Positions 9,552-18,230 of a stretch of 64,000 nucleotides of DNA are shown here, one piece after another. This DNA is from Paenibacillus humicola (GTDB lineage Bacteria > Bacillota > Bacilli > Paenibacillales > Paenibacillaceae), in contig NZ_JAQGPL010000001.1 of assembly GCF_028826105.1 (NCBI RefSeq), forward strand, positions 4,056,501 through 4,120,500. The letters run 5' to 3'. The position numbers and the translations under genes were made by a program. The stretch's first letter is position 1, and every line of letters begins with the position of its first letter. The notes beneath the pieces are model-generated. The model worked only from the letters and a program-made list of their open reading frames with translations, ran no database searches and was not told the DNA's origin.

Positions 9552-11039
9552 TCATATCATTGAAGCCTTGGCCCAGACAGGCTCCTCATCGAAAACGCCT
9601 ATTTTCCGTTTTTCCGTGACGATGTCCGCTTCATTCAGATTAAAACTGAATTTTACCGTTTTTACGATGCAGGTTTCCACCCATCTGAACTGTATCCGAA
9701 AGCTGTTGTCGTTTTCCCACCAGCCCGCGGCAGCCACTTTCTGAAAAGGCTGCCCGATATCGATCCGGTTCATGGCGTCATTGCCGTCCATGCCCGCTTC
9801 GATGCGGAAGCGGTCGGCGCCTACGGCGATTTCCAGCAAACAGCGGTCCGGCTCGAAGACAAGGCAAAAGGAAGCTGCCGTCCCGTTTCGATGCCCGGTC
9901 ATCGCAGCGTATTCGGCCATAAAAGGGATATCGCCTTCGGCTACGGTAAACCGCTTGCCGCTGATGTGCCCGGTTAGCGGGGAATAAGGCGAATACGGGC
10001 AGCGGGCGACAGCCAGCGACTGCAAGCGGCGCCGCAGCGCCCGGCAGGAAACCGGATTTTCGGGCAAAGGGCCGCTTGCCGTTTCCGGAAGCAGCACACA
10101 GTAGACGATATCGAGTACCTGCTGCACGGATTCCGGGTACCTGGCCGTTTCGTTCAAGGAAACGACCATATCCAGATCCGGAAATACAAGGGAATATTGC
10201 CCCATGGCTCCATCGGCCCGGTAAGCTCCGGCAGGCCGGCACATCCACATTTGAAACCCGTAGCCGAGCCGGCAATCCGGGATTCCGTTCAAGTTCGCGG
10301 ACGTCGAATTTTGCAGAGTGGTCGCCATATGCACGAGTTCCTCCGAAAGAACCCGCTCGCCGTCCCAGACGCCGTTTTGCAAATAGAGCATCATCAGCCG
10401 CGCATTGTCCTCGGTCGTCGCGAAGCCTCCTCCTCCTCCCGCTTCCAGGCCGTCCGGCAAGCACAGCCATTTGAACCGGTCGCCGTCAATGCCGATCTTA
10501 TCGAACAATCGGGGCTTCAGAAATTGATGGAGCCCGACTCCGGAAACTTTCCTCACGATCGCACCGAGCATATTCGATCCGGCGCTGTTGTACATAAAAG
10601 CCGTTCCCGGCTTATGGACAACCGGCGTTGCCAAAAAGTCCCGGATCCAATCTTCGCTTGGCGACGGCATGGCTTCCATACCGCATCCCATGCACAATAC
10701 GTCTCTGACCGTCAGCAGCTTCAAATTTTCGCTGATTTCGGACGGCGCCTCTTCCCGGAATAGATCGATCAGCCGGTCATCCAGCCTGACCAAGCCTTCG
10801 TCAATAGCGAGGCATACGGCGGTCGCGGCATAGGTTTTCGTGAGGGAGTGCAGGCTGTGCATCATGCCTGGCGCATACGGACTCCACCAGCCTTCGGCGG
10901 CTACTTTGCCGTGCCGGATAATCATGATTCCGTGCATTTCGGTTCCCGAATGCTCGAGCGCGGTAAGCAGCTTGTCAATCGTCGCACTCGGAATTCCGAC
11001 GGATTCCGGCGTCACTCGCTCAAGTTCTGATCTGGCCAT
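9552..11039 (-). CDS. beta-lactamase-fold serine hydrolase (class C / esterase type), paralog 1
   Basis: Serine hydrolase of about 495 residues with the penicillin-binding-protein-like fold. The nucleophile motif SLTK and the YNSAG version of the Tyr-x-Asn motif are present. No signal peptide is visible, so it is probably cytoplasmic. A C-terminal domain of about 120 residues follows the catalytic part and is shared with the paralog at 18231-19700. The start at 11039 is set by AAGGAG 8 nt upstream; longer readings would run into the upstream permease gene. It is last in the binding-protein/permease operon, so it may act on the imported compound, for example by removing an ester or amide group. 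Substrate is unknown; true beta-lactamase activity is unlikely from the context. Confidence 0.87.
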   Translation of the reverse strand: MARSELERVTPESVGIPSATIDKLLTALEHSGTEMHGIMIIRHGKVAAEGWWSPYAPGMMHSLHSLTKTYAATAVCLAIDEGLVRLDDRLIDLFREEAPSEISENLKLLTVRDVLCMGCGMEAMPSPSEDWIRDFLATPVVHKPGTAFMYNSAGSNMLGAIVRKVSGVGLHQFLKPRLFDKIGIDGDRFKWLCLPDGLEAGGGGGFATTEDNARLMMLYLQNGVWDGERVLSEELVHMATTLQNSTSANLNGIPDCRLGYGFQMWMCRPAGAYRADGAMGQYSLVFPDLDMVVSLNETARYPESVQQVLDIVYCVLLPETASGPLPENPVSCRALRRRLQSLAVARCPYSPYSPLTGHISGKRFTVAEGDIPFMAEYAAMTGHRNGTAASFCLVFEPDRCLLEIAVGADRFRIEAGMDGNDAMNRIDIGQPFQKVAAAGWWENDNSFRIQFRWVETCIVKTVKFSFNLNEADIVTEKRKIGVFDEEPVWAKASMI

Positions 11040-11086
11040 CAAAACATCTCCTTCAACAGATCCATTTGCAGACTTGTCCCGCCCGG

Positions 11087-11983
11087 TTATCCTTTTACAG
11101 CGCCGATAACCACGCCTTTGGTCAAATATTTCTGAAGGAACGGCAGCACGATCACGATCGGCAGCACGCCGGCCACCGCCATCGCCATTCGCACCGCATT
11201 GCTGGGAAGCTCCATCACGTTGGAGCCCAGCATGCTGCTTGCTTCGCTGGACTTCAAATATTGGATGTTGTTCATCAGCCGGATCAATAGATTTTGGATA
11301 CCGTAATACTGCGGCTTTGAAATGTAATACAAGGCATTGATCCAGTCGTTCCAATACATCAAGGCCGTAAACAAGCCGATTGTAGCCATGACCGGTATGG
11401 AAAGCGGCAGCATGATTTTATAATAGATCTTGATCTCCGAAGCTCCGTCCAGCTGCGCCGATTCGACCAAGTCGAACGGAACGCTGTGTTTAAAGTAATT
11501 GCGGACGAGCAAAACATTAAAGCCGTTCATCAAATAGTTCGGAAAAATCAGGGCCGACAGCGTATCCTTGATCGAAAAATATTTCGACCACATGATATAA
11601 GAAGGTACGACGCCTCCCCTGAACAGCATCGTGAAGAACACCGCAAACGCCAGGACATTGCGGTACTTAAAATCCCCTCTCGACATCGGATAGGCGAGCA
11701 TGGTCGTGATAAGCAGACTTAACGCGGTCCCCACGCACGTGACGAAAATGGAAACGCCGTACGCCCTTGCAAAGGTCGTGATATTGCCGAACATGTAAAT
11801 ATAGGCGTCCACGCTCAGCTTCTCCGGAAAAAACCCGAATCCTTTCGAGACCAGGATTTTCTCGTCCGTGAAAGAAGATACGAGAATCAGGATGAACGGC
11901 AAAAAGGCCGTAAGGGTGACAAGCGACATAACGGCTGCGGAGAAGGTTCTGAACGCGCGCTCTCCGGCAGTTTGAATGATCAT
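11087..11983 (-). CDS. CUT1 carbohydrate ABC transporter permease (LplC/YtcP-like)
   Basis: Inner-membrane permease of a sugar-type ABC importer, 298 residues with about six membrane segments. The cytoplasmic loop that contacts the ATPase is visible as LVESAQLDGASEIKIYYKI (EAA-type loop). The start at 11983 follows AGGAGG by 6 nt. It lies 10 bp downstream of the other permease and 47 bp upstream of the serine hydrolase, so all are probably co-transcribed. No ATPase is encoded here, as usual for CUT1 systems of Bacilli that share an MsmX-type ATPase. Confidence 0.92.
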   Translation of the reverse strand: MIIQTAGERAFRTFSAAVMSLVTLTAFLPFILILVSSFTDEKILVSKGFGFFPEKLSVDAYIYMFGNITTFARAYGVSIFVTCVGTALSLLITTMLAYPMSRGDFKYRNVLAFAVFFTMLFRGGVVPSYIMWSKYFSIKDTLSALIFPNYLMNGFNVLLVRNYFKHSVPFDLVESAQLDGASEIKIYYKIMLPLSIPVMATIGLFTALMYWNDWINALYYISKPQYYGIQNLLIRLMNNIQYLKSSEASSMLGSNVMELPSNAVRMAMAVAGVLPIVIVLPFLQKYLTKGVVIGAVKG

Positions 11984-11993
11984 GATTTTCCTC

Positions 11994-12914
11994 CTAGAAC
12001 AGCGCGTTGTCGGCGTTGACTTTCCGGACAATCGCATTCGCGACAATGACGAGAATAAATCCGACAACGGACTGATACAGCCCGGCTGCCGCGGACATGC
12101 CGACATCGTTCAGCTGGATCAGCGCCCGGTAGACGTACGTGTCGATCGTTTGCGTCGTACTGTACAGGGCGCCCGAATTCATCGGCACTTGGTAGAACAG
12201 GCCGAAATCGGAATTGAAAATCCGGCCGACCGCGAGCAGTCCAAGCAAAATAATGGTCGGCGTCAGCATCGGCAGCGTAATCCCGAAAATTTGCTTGAGC
12301 TTCCCGGCGCCGTCGATCTTCGCCGCTTCATAGATGCTTTTATCGATGCCGGCAATGAAAGCGAAATAGACGATGGAACCGAATCCCGCGCTTTTCCACA
12401 GCTCGACGATCACCAGGATGAAGGGCCAATACTTGGGCTCCGAATACCAGTTTAATTCCGTTAGGCCGAGGGGCCTCAAAATGGAATGATTGACGAATCC
12501 GCTGTCCGCGTTCAGGAATGCAAACACCAAATAGGAAACGATAACCATCGAAATCAGGTTCGGCAGCACCAGGCCGGACTGGAACAGCTTCGCGTACGTT
12601 TTGCCCAGCAGCTCCGACATCAGGATGGCGATAAACAGGGAACAAACGGTACCGATGACGATAAAGGCGAGATTGTACAGCAGGGTGTTTCTTGTCATGA
12701 TAAACGCATCGGTGGTTTTGAACAGAAACTTGAAGTTGTCGAACCCGACCCAATCGCTTCCAAAAATTCCCTTGACGAAATTGATATCTTTAAACGCGAT
12801 AAAAATTCCAAGCATCGGAATGTAATTGTTGATGAGAAGATACAGCAGACCGGGAGCGGCGACCAGTAACAGCGGCAGTGTATTGCCCGCTTTCGTTCGT
12901 CTTTTCAACGGCAT
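11994..12914 (-). CDS. CUT1 carbohydrate ABC transporter permease (LplB/YteP-like)
   Basis: Partner permease, 306 residues with about six membrane segments. The N-terminal PLLLVAAPGLLYLLINNYIP is typical of LplB-type subunits and the ATPase-contact loop reads IYEAAKIDGAGKLKQIFGIT. AAAGGAG lies 12 nt before the ATG. It follows the binding-protein gene after a gap that contains a strong hairpin, and precedes the second permease by 10 bp. Confidence 0.92.
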   Translation of the reverse strand: MPLKRRTKAGNTLPLLLVAAPGLLYLLINNYIPMLGIFIAFKDINFVKGIFGSDWVGFDNFKFLFKTTDAFIMTRNTLLYNLAFIVIGTVCSLFIAILMSELLGKTYAKLFQSGLVLPNLISMVIVSYLVFAFLNADSGFVNHSILRPLGLTELNWYSEPKYWPFILVIVELWKSAGFGSIVYFAFIAGIDKSIYEAAKIDGAGKLKQIFGITLPMLTPTIILLGLLAVGRIFNSDFGLFYQVPMNSGALYSTTQTIDTYVYRALIQLNDVGMSAAAGLYQSVVGFILVIVANAIVRKVNADNALF

Positions 12915-12935
12915 TGTCGAACCTTTCTCCTTTAG

Positions 12936-12971
12936 GTCTAAAATGGAGCTTTTGCAAGCTCCATTTTAGAC
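12936..12971. other. perfect 16-bp intercistronic hairpin between binding-protein and permease genes
   Basis: Two perfectly complementary 16-nt arms (12936-12951 and 12956-12971) enclose a 4-nt loop. On the transcribed minus strand no T-run follows, so it is unlikely to be a plain terminator. In comparable operons (malE-malF) such structures protect the upstream message from 3' decay, giving excess binding protein; that role here is inference. Confidence 0.8.
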
Positions 12972-12980
12972 GCGCATTCT

Positions 12981-14534
12981 TTATTTATGCTGTTCCGCAA
13001 GCCATTTGTCCAATTGCTCCTGCTTCTTTTGAATAATGGTTTGCGCTCCCGCATCGTTCAGCGCTTTCACAAACTTCGGAATGGTCGTATCGGGATCCAG
13101 AGAACCGGTAACCAAACCGGGGAGATACTGCGAAATGACGTTGCTGACGGCGCTGGATTCCGTCTTCACCGAGCTCGGATCAAAAATAAATCCGAAATAC
13201 GGCGATTTTTTCGATTCTTTGTTTTCTTTAATTTTCAGCTCGATATCGTCCCAGTTCACGCCTTCAAGCTGGTACTGCAGCGACTCGGAACCGAGAATGC
13301 CGGAGGACAGCTGAGCCGTGTAAGGAACCGTGGCCGCCGTTAAGCCGTCCGGATATTTGACGTGGTGCTCGTCGACCTTTACATAGTCCTCGCCTTCGAT
13401 GCCGTACAGCAGCGTGTTTAACAGATCTTTATCCGTATACACCAGGTTCAGGAATTTCATGGAAGCATCCGGCGCTTTCGTCGCTCCGGAGATGACCCAT
13501 ACGAGTCTGTTCGCCGCGGAAGTGTCGAAATAGAACGGAGCGATCCGTTTCATTTCAATATTTTTTCCGGTCTGCGCGCTGATCGCCTTGTTGGCTTCCA
13601 TTCCTCCGTAACCGGCCAGGTAGGAAAAGCCGCTGCCCGAGGAGATCAATTCCGACATGTTAATGGACGTTGTCGCCGCATCCTTTTGCAGGTAACCTTT
13701 ATTGTACCAATCCCGCATCATCTTCACGCCGTTTTTGAAAATGTCGGTATCGTACAGGTTGACCACTTTGCCGCTGTCCCCGACGACGACGCCGACCCCG
13801 GATGCATCCGTTAAATAATCGATTCCATTCGTACCCTTCAACAAATTCATGAGGCTGGTATCGCTCGGATTCACATTGACAGGACCGAACGGAACCATAT
13901 CGGGATGCTTTTTCTTCAGGGCATCGAAAATTTTGGGCAGATCGTTAACGGAGTGAATGCCGTCAGCCGTAAAGCCGAGCTCCTTTAACACATCCGCGTC
14001 ATACACAAAGTTCGTTGGAAGGGACATCCCTTTGTTCGCGGGGATCCCGTAAATATGACCGTTATACGTCGAGGTTTTGAGCAGCTCCGGTCCGAAGTCG
14101 CTGTCCAGAATCTTCTTCGTATCCTGTCCGTATTTGTCCAGCAAATCCTCGATCGGATAGAGCTGGTCCTTGGACAAATAAGAAGCAAACTGATCGCGGC
14201 TTAAGAAAACGTCCATCTGTTCCCCGCCTTGAAGGGCCAAATTGACTTTTTGCGCATAATCCGTAATGCCGTACACTTTAAAATCGACCTGGACGTTAAT
14301 TTTTTTCGTCGTGATTTGGTTGATGGCATCGGTTACTTTGCTGAGATCGTCCGGAATATTATTGAACGACGGCATCGCAAAAACGATTTTTTCCGGTTTT
14401 GCGCCCGATCCCTCCGAATCCGTCCCTCCCGTATTCGCGCCGGTATTGCCCGCCCCTTTGCCGCAAGCCGCCAGCACGCCGATGCAAAGTACGGTGAATA
14501 GAATGAATGCCGTTCTTCTTGTCGTCTTTCTCAC
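12981..14534 (-). CDS. extracellular solute-binding lipoprotein of the CUT1 importer
   Basis: Lipid-anchored binding protein, 517 residues. The N-terminus has Arg/Lys residues, a hydrophobic stretch and the lipobox GVLAACG, followed by a low-complexity Gly/Asn/Ser linker. The body is a family 1 solute-binding fold. The start is GTG at 14534, supported by GGGGAGG 7 nt upstream. It heads the operon that continues into two permeases and a serine hydrolase. The kinase and regulator genes lie immediately upstream on the same strand, which suggests induction by the imported sugar or oligosaccharide. Confidence 0.92.
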   Translation of the reverse strand: MRKTTRRTAFILFTVLCIGVLAACGKGAGNTGANTGGTDSEGSGAKPEKIVFAMPSFNNIPDDLSKVTDAINQITTKKINVQVDFKVYGITDYAQKVNLALQGGEQMDVFLSRDQFASYLSKDQLYPIEDLLDKYGQDTKKILDSDFGPELLKTSTYNGHIYGIPANKGMSLPTNFVYDADVLKELGFTADGIHSVNDLPKIFDALKKKHPDMVPFGPVNVNPSDTSLMNLLKGTNGIDYLTDASGVGVVVGDSGKVVNLYDTDIFKNGVKMMRDWYNKGYLQKDAATTSINMSELISSGSGFSYLAGYGGMEANKAISAQTGKNIEMKRIAPFYFDTSAANRLVWVISGATKAPDASMKFLNLVYTDKDLLNTLLYGIEGEDYVKVDEHHVKYPDGLTAATVPYTAQLSSGILGSESLQYQLEGVNWDDIELKIKENKESKKSPYFGFIFDPSSVKTESSAVSNVISQYLPGLVTGSLDPDTTIPKFVKALNDAGAQTIIQKKQEQLDKWLAEQHK

Positions 14535-14570
14535 CTTGTTGCCTCCCCTTTTTTGTTTGCCTGCTTCCTT

Positions 14571-14634
14571 AGTTTAAGCGATCGCCGCCCGCTCTCTCTT
14601 TAAAAAATCCGCAGCGTTTTTTCGGAAATCCGCA
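14571..14634 (-). promoter_or_regulatory. putative activator-dependent promoter with tandem direct repeats
   Basis: On the minus strand the 9-mer TGCGGATTT occurs twice, at 14626-14634 and 14605-14613, exactly 21 bp (two helical turns) apart. A weak -10 candidate TAAACT lies at 14571-14576, 37 bp before the GTG start at 14534, with no good -35. Tandem repeats just upstream of a missing -35 are the layout expected for an AraC-type activator. The likely protein is the regulator encoded at 14652-16241. Confidence 0.5.
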
Positions 14635-14651
14635 ATAAGGAGGCTTACGGT

Positions 14652-16241
14652 TCAACGCTTGGTTTTCGTTCGAAAGGCATGAGGCGTTTCGCCGGTTATT
14701 TTCTTGAACACCGTGGAAAAATAGGAGATGCTGTCAAACCCGGTAAGCAGCGCAACGCCCGCCACGCTTTCATTGCTTTGCAGGAGCAGCTCTTTGGCCG
14801 CCCGAATCCGGTATTCATTCAAATAATCTTTGATCGGCATGCCGGTTTCGCGTCTAAACAATTTAGCGACGTAGTCCGGCGTTAAATAAACGGTGGCCGC
14901 AATGCTGTCCCGGTTCAAATTTTGCGCATAATTTTCATGAATAAAGGCTTTCACTTTCTCGACAACGCTTTCGGATTGTTTGATTTCCCATAAATAATCG
15001 ACGGTTTTGTCGGTGATATAAGCCGCCCACTTCATCAAATCCAGGACGCTTTGTTCCGATTTTTTAAACATCATGGAGGAGACGGGATCGGCAAAAAGCT
15101 GGTGCGCGTAAATTTTGTTTTTGGCTAAAACGGCATACACAATCTGCGTAAAATCCTGTTGAACGGCGTGCAGGGCCGCCGCATCCAGCTTGTTGCCGGA
15201 AATCAAACCCTCCAGCTCATCCCTTAGCCTGTTCACGATTTTGATTTTCTCGCCCTCGATAAACCACTGTTCCAATTCGTTCGCATCAAGCTTGAAAAAC
15301 TCCCCCGGCGGGCACTCCAGAGAATCGTGCTGGGAATGAACCTTTCCGCGGTACATCATATTTTTCAAATCGAGCGCTTCCAATCGTTCTCTCGTCTGCG
15401 CCAGACTGTCCATCGTCATGCTCTCGCTTACATAGCAGGTCGCCGCACACCGGAAAAACTCCCGGCAGTACCGGATCAGCATGCGGCAGCTGCGATGGAT
15501 CTCGTCGGCCGCGATATGCCCGGGAAGAACGGCAGCGTTGCAAAACCGGTTTTCGTGCATATAACTGATTACCTGTACGGGATTCGGGTCCCCGAGCAAA
15601 ATTTCCGATGTCAGATTGGCGAACACATACTTGAATACACTTTCGCTCCAGGCGACTTCGATTTCGGATTTCGAGATGCTTGCCAAGACCAAATAATAAT
15701 TATCCCCGGCATTCAAGGTCAGATCTCTTTTCTGAATTTCGCCTTCGATCAAATCCGGACGAGGGGAGATTGCGGAAAATAAGAGATCCCGCCAAAAGCT
15801 TTGTTCGACGACCCCTTTGTTTTTTAACCACCGCTCCCCAAACTGCTGGTATTGCTGTAATTTGTTTTGATTGATGAGCGAATGCACCGTCTTGCGCAGC
15901 ACCGATTCAATCTTGAGTTTGTCAAACGGTTTGATCAAATAGGCATCGGTATCGTAGGCGATCGCGGTGGAAGCGAATTCAAAGCTTTCATGACAGGTAA
16001 AGAACAGGAATGCGCAATCATAATGGTTTTCCCTCACCCATTTGATCATGTCGATCCCCGACCCTTTCGGCATCTCGATATCGCAAATGACGATGTCCGG
16101 TGCATGCCGCTCCACGAGCGCTTTGGCGTCCGCAAAATTATGGGCGGTGTATACATGATCGATTCCGAGACCGTTCCAGTCGATAAAATCCCGCAATACC
16201 TCCACCGTCGGGATATCGTCATCGATTAACAGACACTGCAT
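14652..16241 (-). CDS. AraC-type (YesN-like) response regulator
   Basis: DNA-binding response regulator, 529 residues. The receiver domain (1-120) has D7-D9, phospho-acceptor D54 in CDIEMP and K104 in LIKPF. The middle region is the poorly conserved spacer typical of YesN proteins. The C-terminal 100 residues hold two helix-turn-helix motifs of the AraC type (DSIAATVYLTPDYVAKLF, then VAGVALLTGFDSISYFSTVF). GGGAGGA precedes the ATG. It overlaps the kinase gene by 23 bp and lies 117 bp upstream of the CUT1 operon, which it most likely controls. Confidence 0.93.
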   Translation of the reverse strand: MQCLLIDDDIPTVEVLRDFIDWNGLGIDHVYTAHNFADAKALVERHAPDIVICDIEMPKGSGIDMIKWVRENHYDCAFLFFTCHESFEFASTAIAYDTDAYLIKPFDKLKIESVLRKTVHSLINQNKLQQYQQFGERWLKNKGVVEQSFWRDLLFSAISPRPDLIEGEIQKRDLTLNAGDNYYLVLASISKSEIEVAWSESVFKYVFANLTSEILLGDPNPVQVISYMHENRFCNAAVLPGHIAADEIHRSCRMLIRYCREFFRCAATCYVSESMTMDSLAQTRERLEALDLKNMMYRGKVHSQHDSLECPPGEFFKLDANELEQWFIEGEKIKIVNRLRDELEGLISGNKLDAAALHAVQQDFTQIVYAVLAKNKIYAHQLFADPVSSMMFKKSEQSVLDLMKWAAYITDKTVDYLWEIKQSESVVEKVKAFIHENYAQNLNRDSIAATVYLTPDYVAKLFRRETGMPIKDYLNEYRIRAAKELLLQSNESVAGVALLTGFDSISYFSTVFKKITGETPHAFRTKTKR

Positions 16242-17958
16242 GTTGTTCCTCCCGCAGATCGTGCGACATGGGAATCAAGATTTCCACCCGGGCTCCGGAC
16301 GGTTCGTCGTTAGACAGCTTTAATAAACCGTCTTTCTTATATAATAACCTCAGCGTTTTCTTAATATTTTGAATGCCGATCTGGTCGCTCGACGCTCGCT
16401 CAGTTACAGCATCGGCATTGACTTCGTTCATGATTTCCTTCGGAAAACCTTCGCCGTTGTCCTCAATCCGCAATTTGATCCAAGAACCTTCATGATCCGC
16501 CGAGAGGGTCGCTTGAATGAAGATCGACAGCATTTTTCCATCCGACCATGCATGCTTGAAAATATTTTCAACGAAGGTTTGGATCAAAAATTGCGGCAGC
16601 TGCTGCTGTTCCAATCTCCGGTCAATATCCATCGCATAAAAAATTTGATTCGGAAATTTAATCTCTTGCAGGTGAATGTAGTTTTTCACATGCTCGATTT
16701 CTTCCTGGAGGGTGACGTTCACCAATCCGCCTTTGAACATATATCGTAAATATTTCGACAAGTGATGGATCAGTTTCCGGATTTCTTCATTTTTGTCCTG
16801 GTAGGTCAAGCTTGAAATCGTTGTGATCGCATTCAGATAAAAATGCGGCTTGATCTGCATTTGCAAATATTTCAGCTCCGCTTTGTTTCGCTCCAATTTT
16901 TCTTCGTACGAATGAATTTTCAGCGTTTTGATTTCCTGAACCATGGAAGAGAAGGAATTGTATAATTTGGTGAATTCTAACGACGCCGGCGCCTTCGGCA
17001 TCCGGTAGTCCCAGTTCCCTTTCTCCACCTCCTTCGTCGCTTTAACAAGCGCTAGAACGGGAATGATAATTTCGCGCGAAAGCCGCCATAAAGCGGTCGG
17101 AACGATGAACAGGGAGACCACGCCGAGCGCGATAATGAGCCATTGGATAAACGCCAGTCCCGAGAACATGCCTTTCGTTTCGATAATGTTCGCCAACCCG
17201 CCAAACTCGGGGATTTTCTCCGAAATGACGTACTTTCCCCTTTGTTTTTCGACAGGACGCTGCAAATGAACCGGCAATTCGTTCCGTACAAAGGAAGGAT
17301 CGGAGGCGTAAATCAGGTTTCCTCCATAGTCCAGCAAAACATATTGATTTTGCTTGTCGGCTGCCGACTTGACGGCCGCCATCAGCGTATCGGCTTTGAT
17401 CAATACGCCGAATGTCATACTGGGCGTCCGATAAATCTGGGCCAGGTACGAATTCCCCTTTGTTCGAACAACCGTCCATCTGGAACCCGACGCCTTTGAG
17501 GGCGTCAACTTTCCCTTTTGAATGGCGTCATTCAGCGCCAATTTTTCGCTGGTCGGAAGCCGTTTACTAAATTCGGCCAGGATCAAATCGGAATGGTGTA
17601 TCGCGACAAACAGCAGATCCAGGTTATCGTTGCTTGAAAGCTTGCCGGCCAAATCGTCCCTCAGCTTCAAGGTTTCAAAATATTGCTGATTCGCGTTTAA
17701 TTCCGGGTAAATCGAAATCGTTTCCAAACTATTCTCGAATATTTCGTTTAAATCCTTCGAGGCTGTTTTCAGGACATTCTGGATATTGTTGATGTGAATG
17801 GCCATCGTATAATTTGCATTGCGGATCAAATTCGCTTTGACGACATTAAAGGAATAGATATTACTCGTGATGAGAACGGTGAGTAGAACGGCCAGTATTA
17901 ACGCGATTCGAAACGAAAATTTGAAGACGAGCGAATTCCGGTTGATTTCGTTCATCAT
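16219..17958 (-). CDS. YesM-like sensor histidine kinase
   Basis: Membrane sensor kinase, about 579 residues from the ATG at 17958, which follows AAAGGGG by 8 nt; an adjacent ATG at 17955 is possible. Membrane segments near 18-38 and 270-290 flank an extracellular sensor domain. A HAMP linker, the His-kinase block with IKPHFYLN and an ATPase domain with DNGEGFP follow. The gene overlaps the downstream regulator by 23 bp, the same overlap as in the pair at 1587-1609. The TATAAT at 18011-18016 upstream lacks a good -35. Confidence 0.9.
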   Translation of the reverse strand: MMNEINRNSLVFKFSFRIALILAVLLTVLITSNIYSFNVVKANLIRNANYTMAIHINNIQNVLKTASKDLNEIFENSLETISIYPELNANQQYFETLKLRDDLAGKLSSNDNLDLLFVAIHHSDLILAEFSKRLPTSEKLALNDAIQKGKLTPSKASGSRWTVVRTKGNSYLAQIYRTPSMTFGVLIKADTLMAAVKSAADKQNQYVLLDYGGNLIYASDPSFVRNELPVHLQRPVEKQRGKYVISEKIPEFGGLANIIETKGMFSGLAFIQWLIIALGVVSLFIVPTALWRLSREIIIPVLALVKATKEVEKGNWDYRMPKAPASLEFTKLYNSFSSMVQEIKTLKIHSYEEKLERNKAELKYLQMQIKPHFYLNAITTISSLTYQDKNEEIRKLIHHLSKYLRYMFKGGLVNVTLQEEIEHVKNYIHLQEIKFPNQIFYAMDIDRRLEQQQLPQFLIQTFVENIFKHAWSDGKMLSIFIQATLSADHEGSWIKLRIEDNGEGFPKEIMNEVNADAVTERASSDQIGIQNIKKTLRLLYKKDGLLKLSNDEPSGARVEILIPMSHDLREEQHAVSVNR

Positions 17959-18064
17959 AACCGCTTCCCCTTTACATTTTTCCGTCTGATTAAAGAACCG
18001 ACCCCGTTTTATTATAAGCTTTCGACAGCGCTTTTTCCGTAAAACCACCGTTCCAAGTATCGCC

Positions 18065-18087
18065 AAAAGAGGCGCCCGCAGGCGCCT
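18065..18087 (-). terminator. rho-independent terminator after the LacI/hydrolase unit
   Basis: Stem AGGCGCC/GGCGCCT with a 4-nt loop, followed on the minus strand by C and four T. It separates the hydrolase gene ending at 18231 from the kinase gene starting at 17958. Nothing else was recognised in 18100-18230. Confidence 0.6.
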
Positions 18088-18230
18088 GAGATATTTCACG
18101 TTTATAGACGGTCGGACAGCGGATACCCGAAATCAAGCATTTGCCCGTTTGCTCTTGCCGAACATCGCACAGGAATGGGGTTATAGGGTATAATTTGGCT
18201 TCCTGCCGTGCACGTTAATCTTAGATAGAC

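Noticed and set aside
11040..11354. N-terminal extension of the first serine hydrolase
   Set aside because: It overlaps the coding region of the permease gene and lacks a ribosome site; AAGGAG before 11039 fixes the start.
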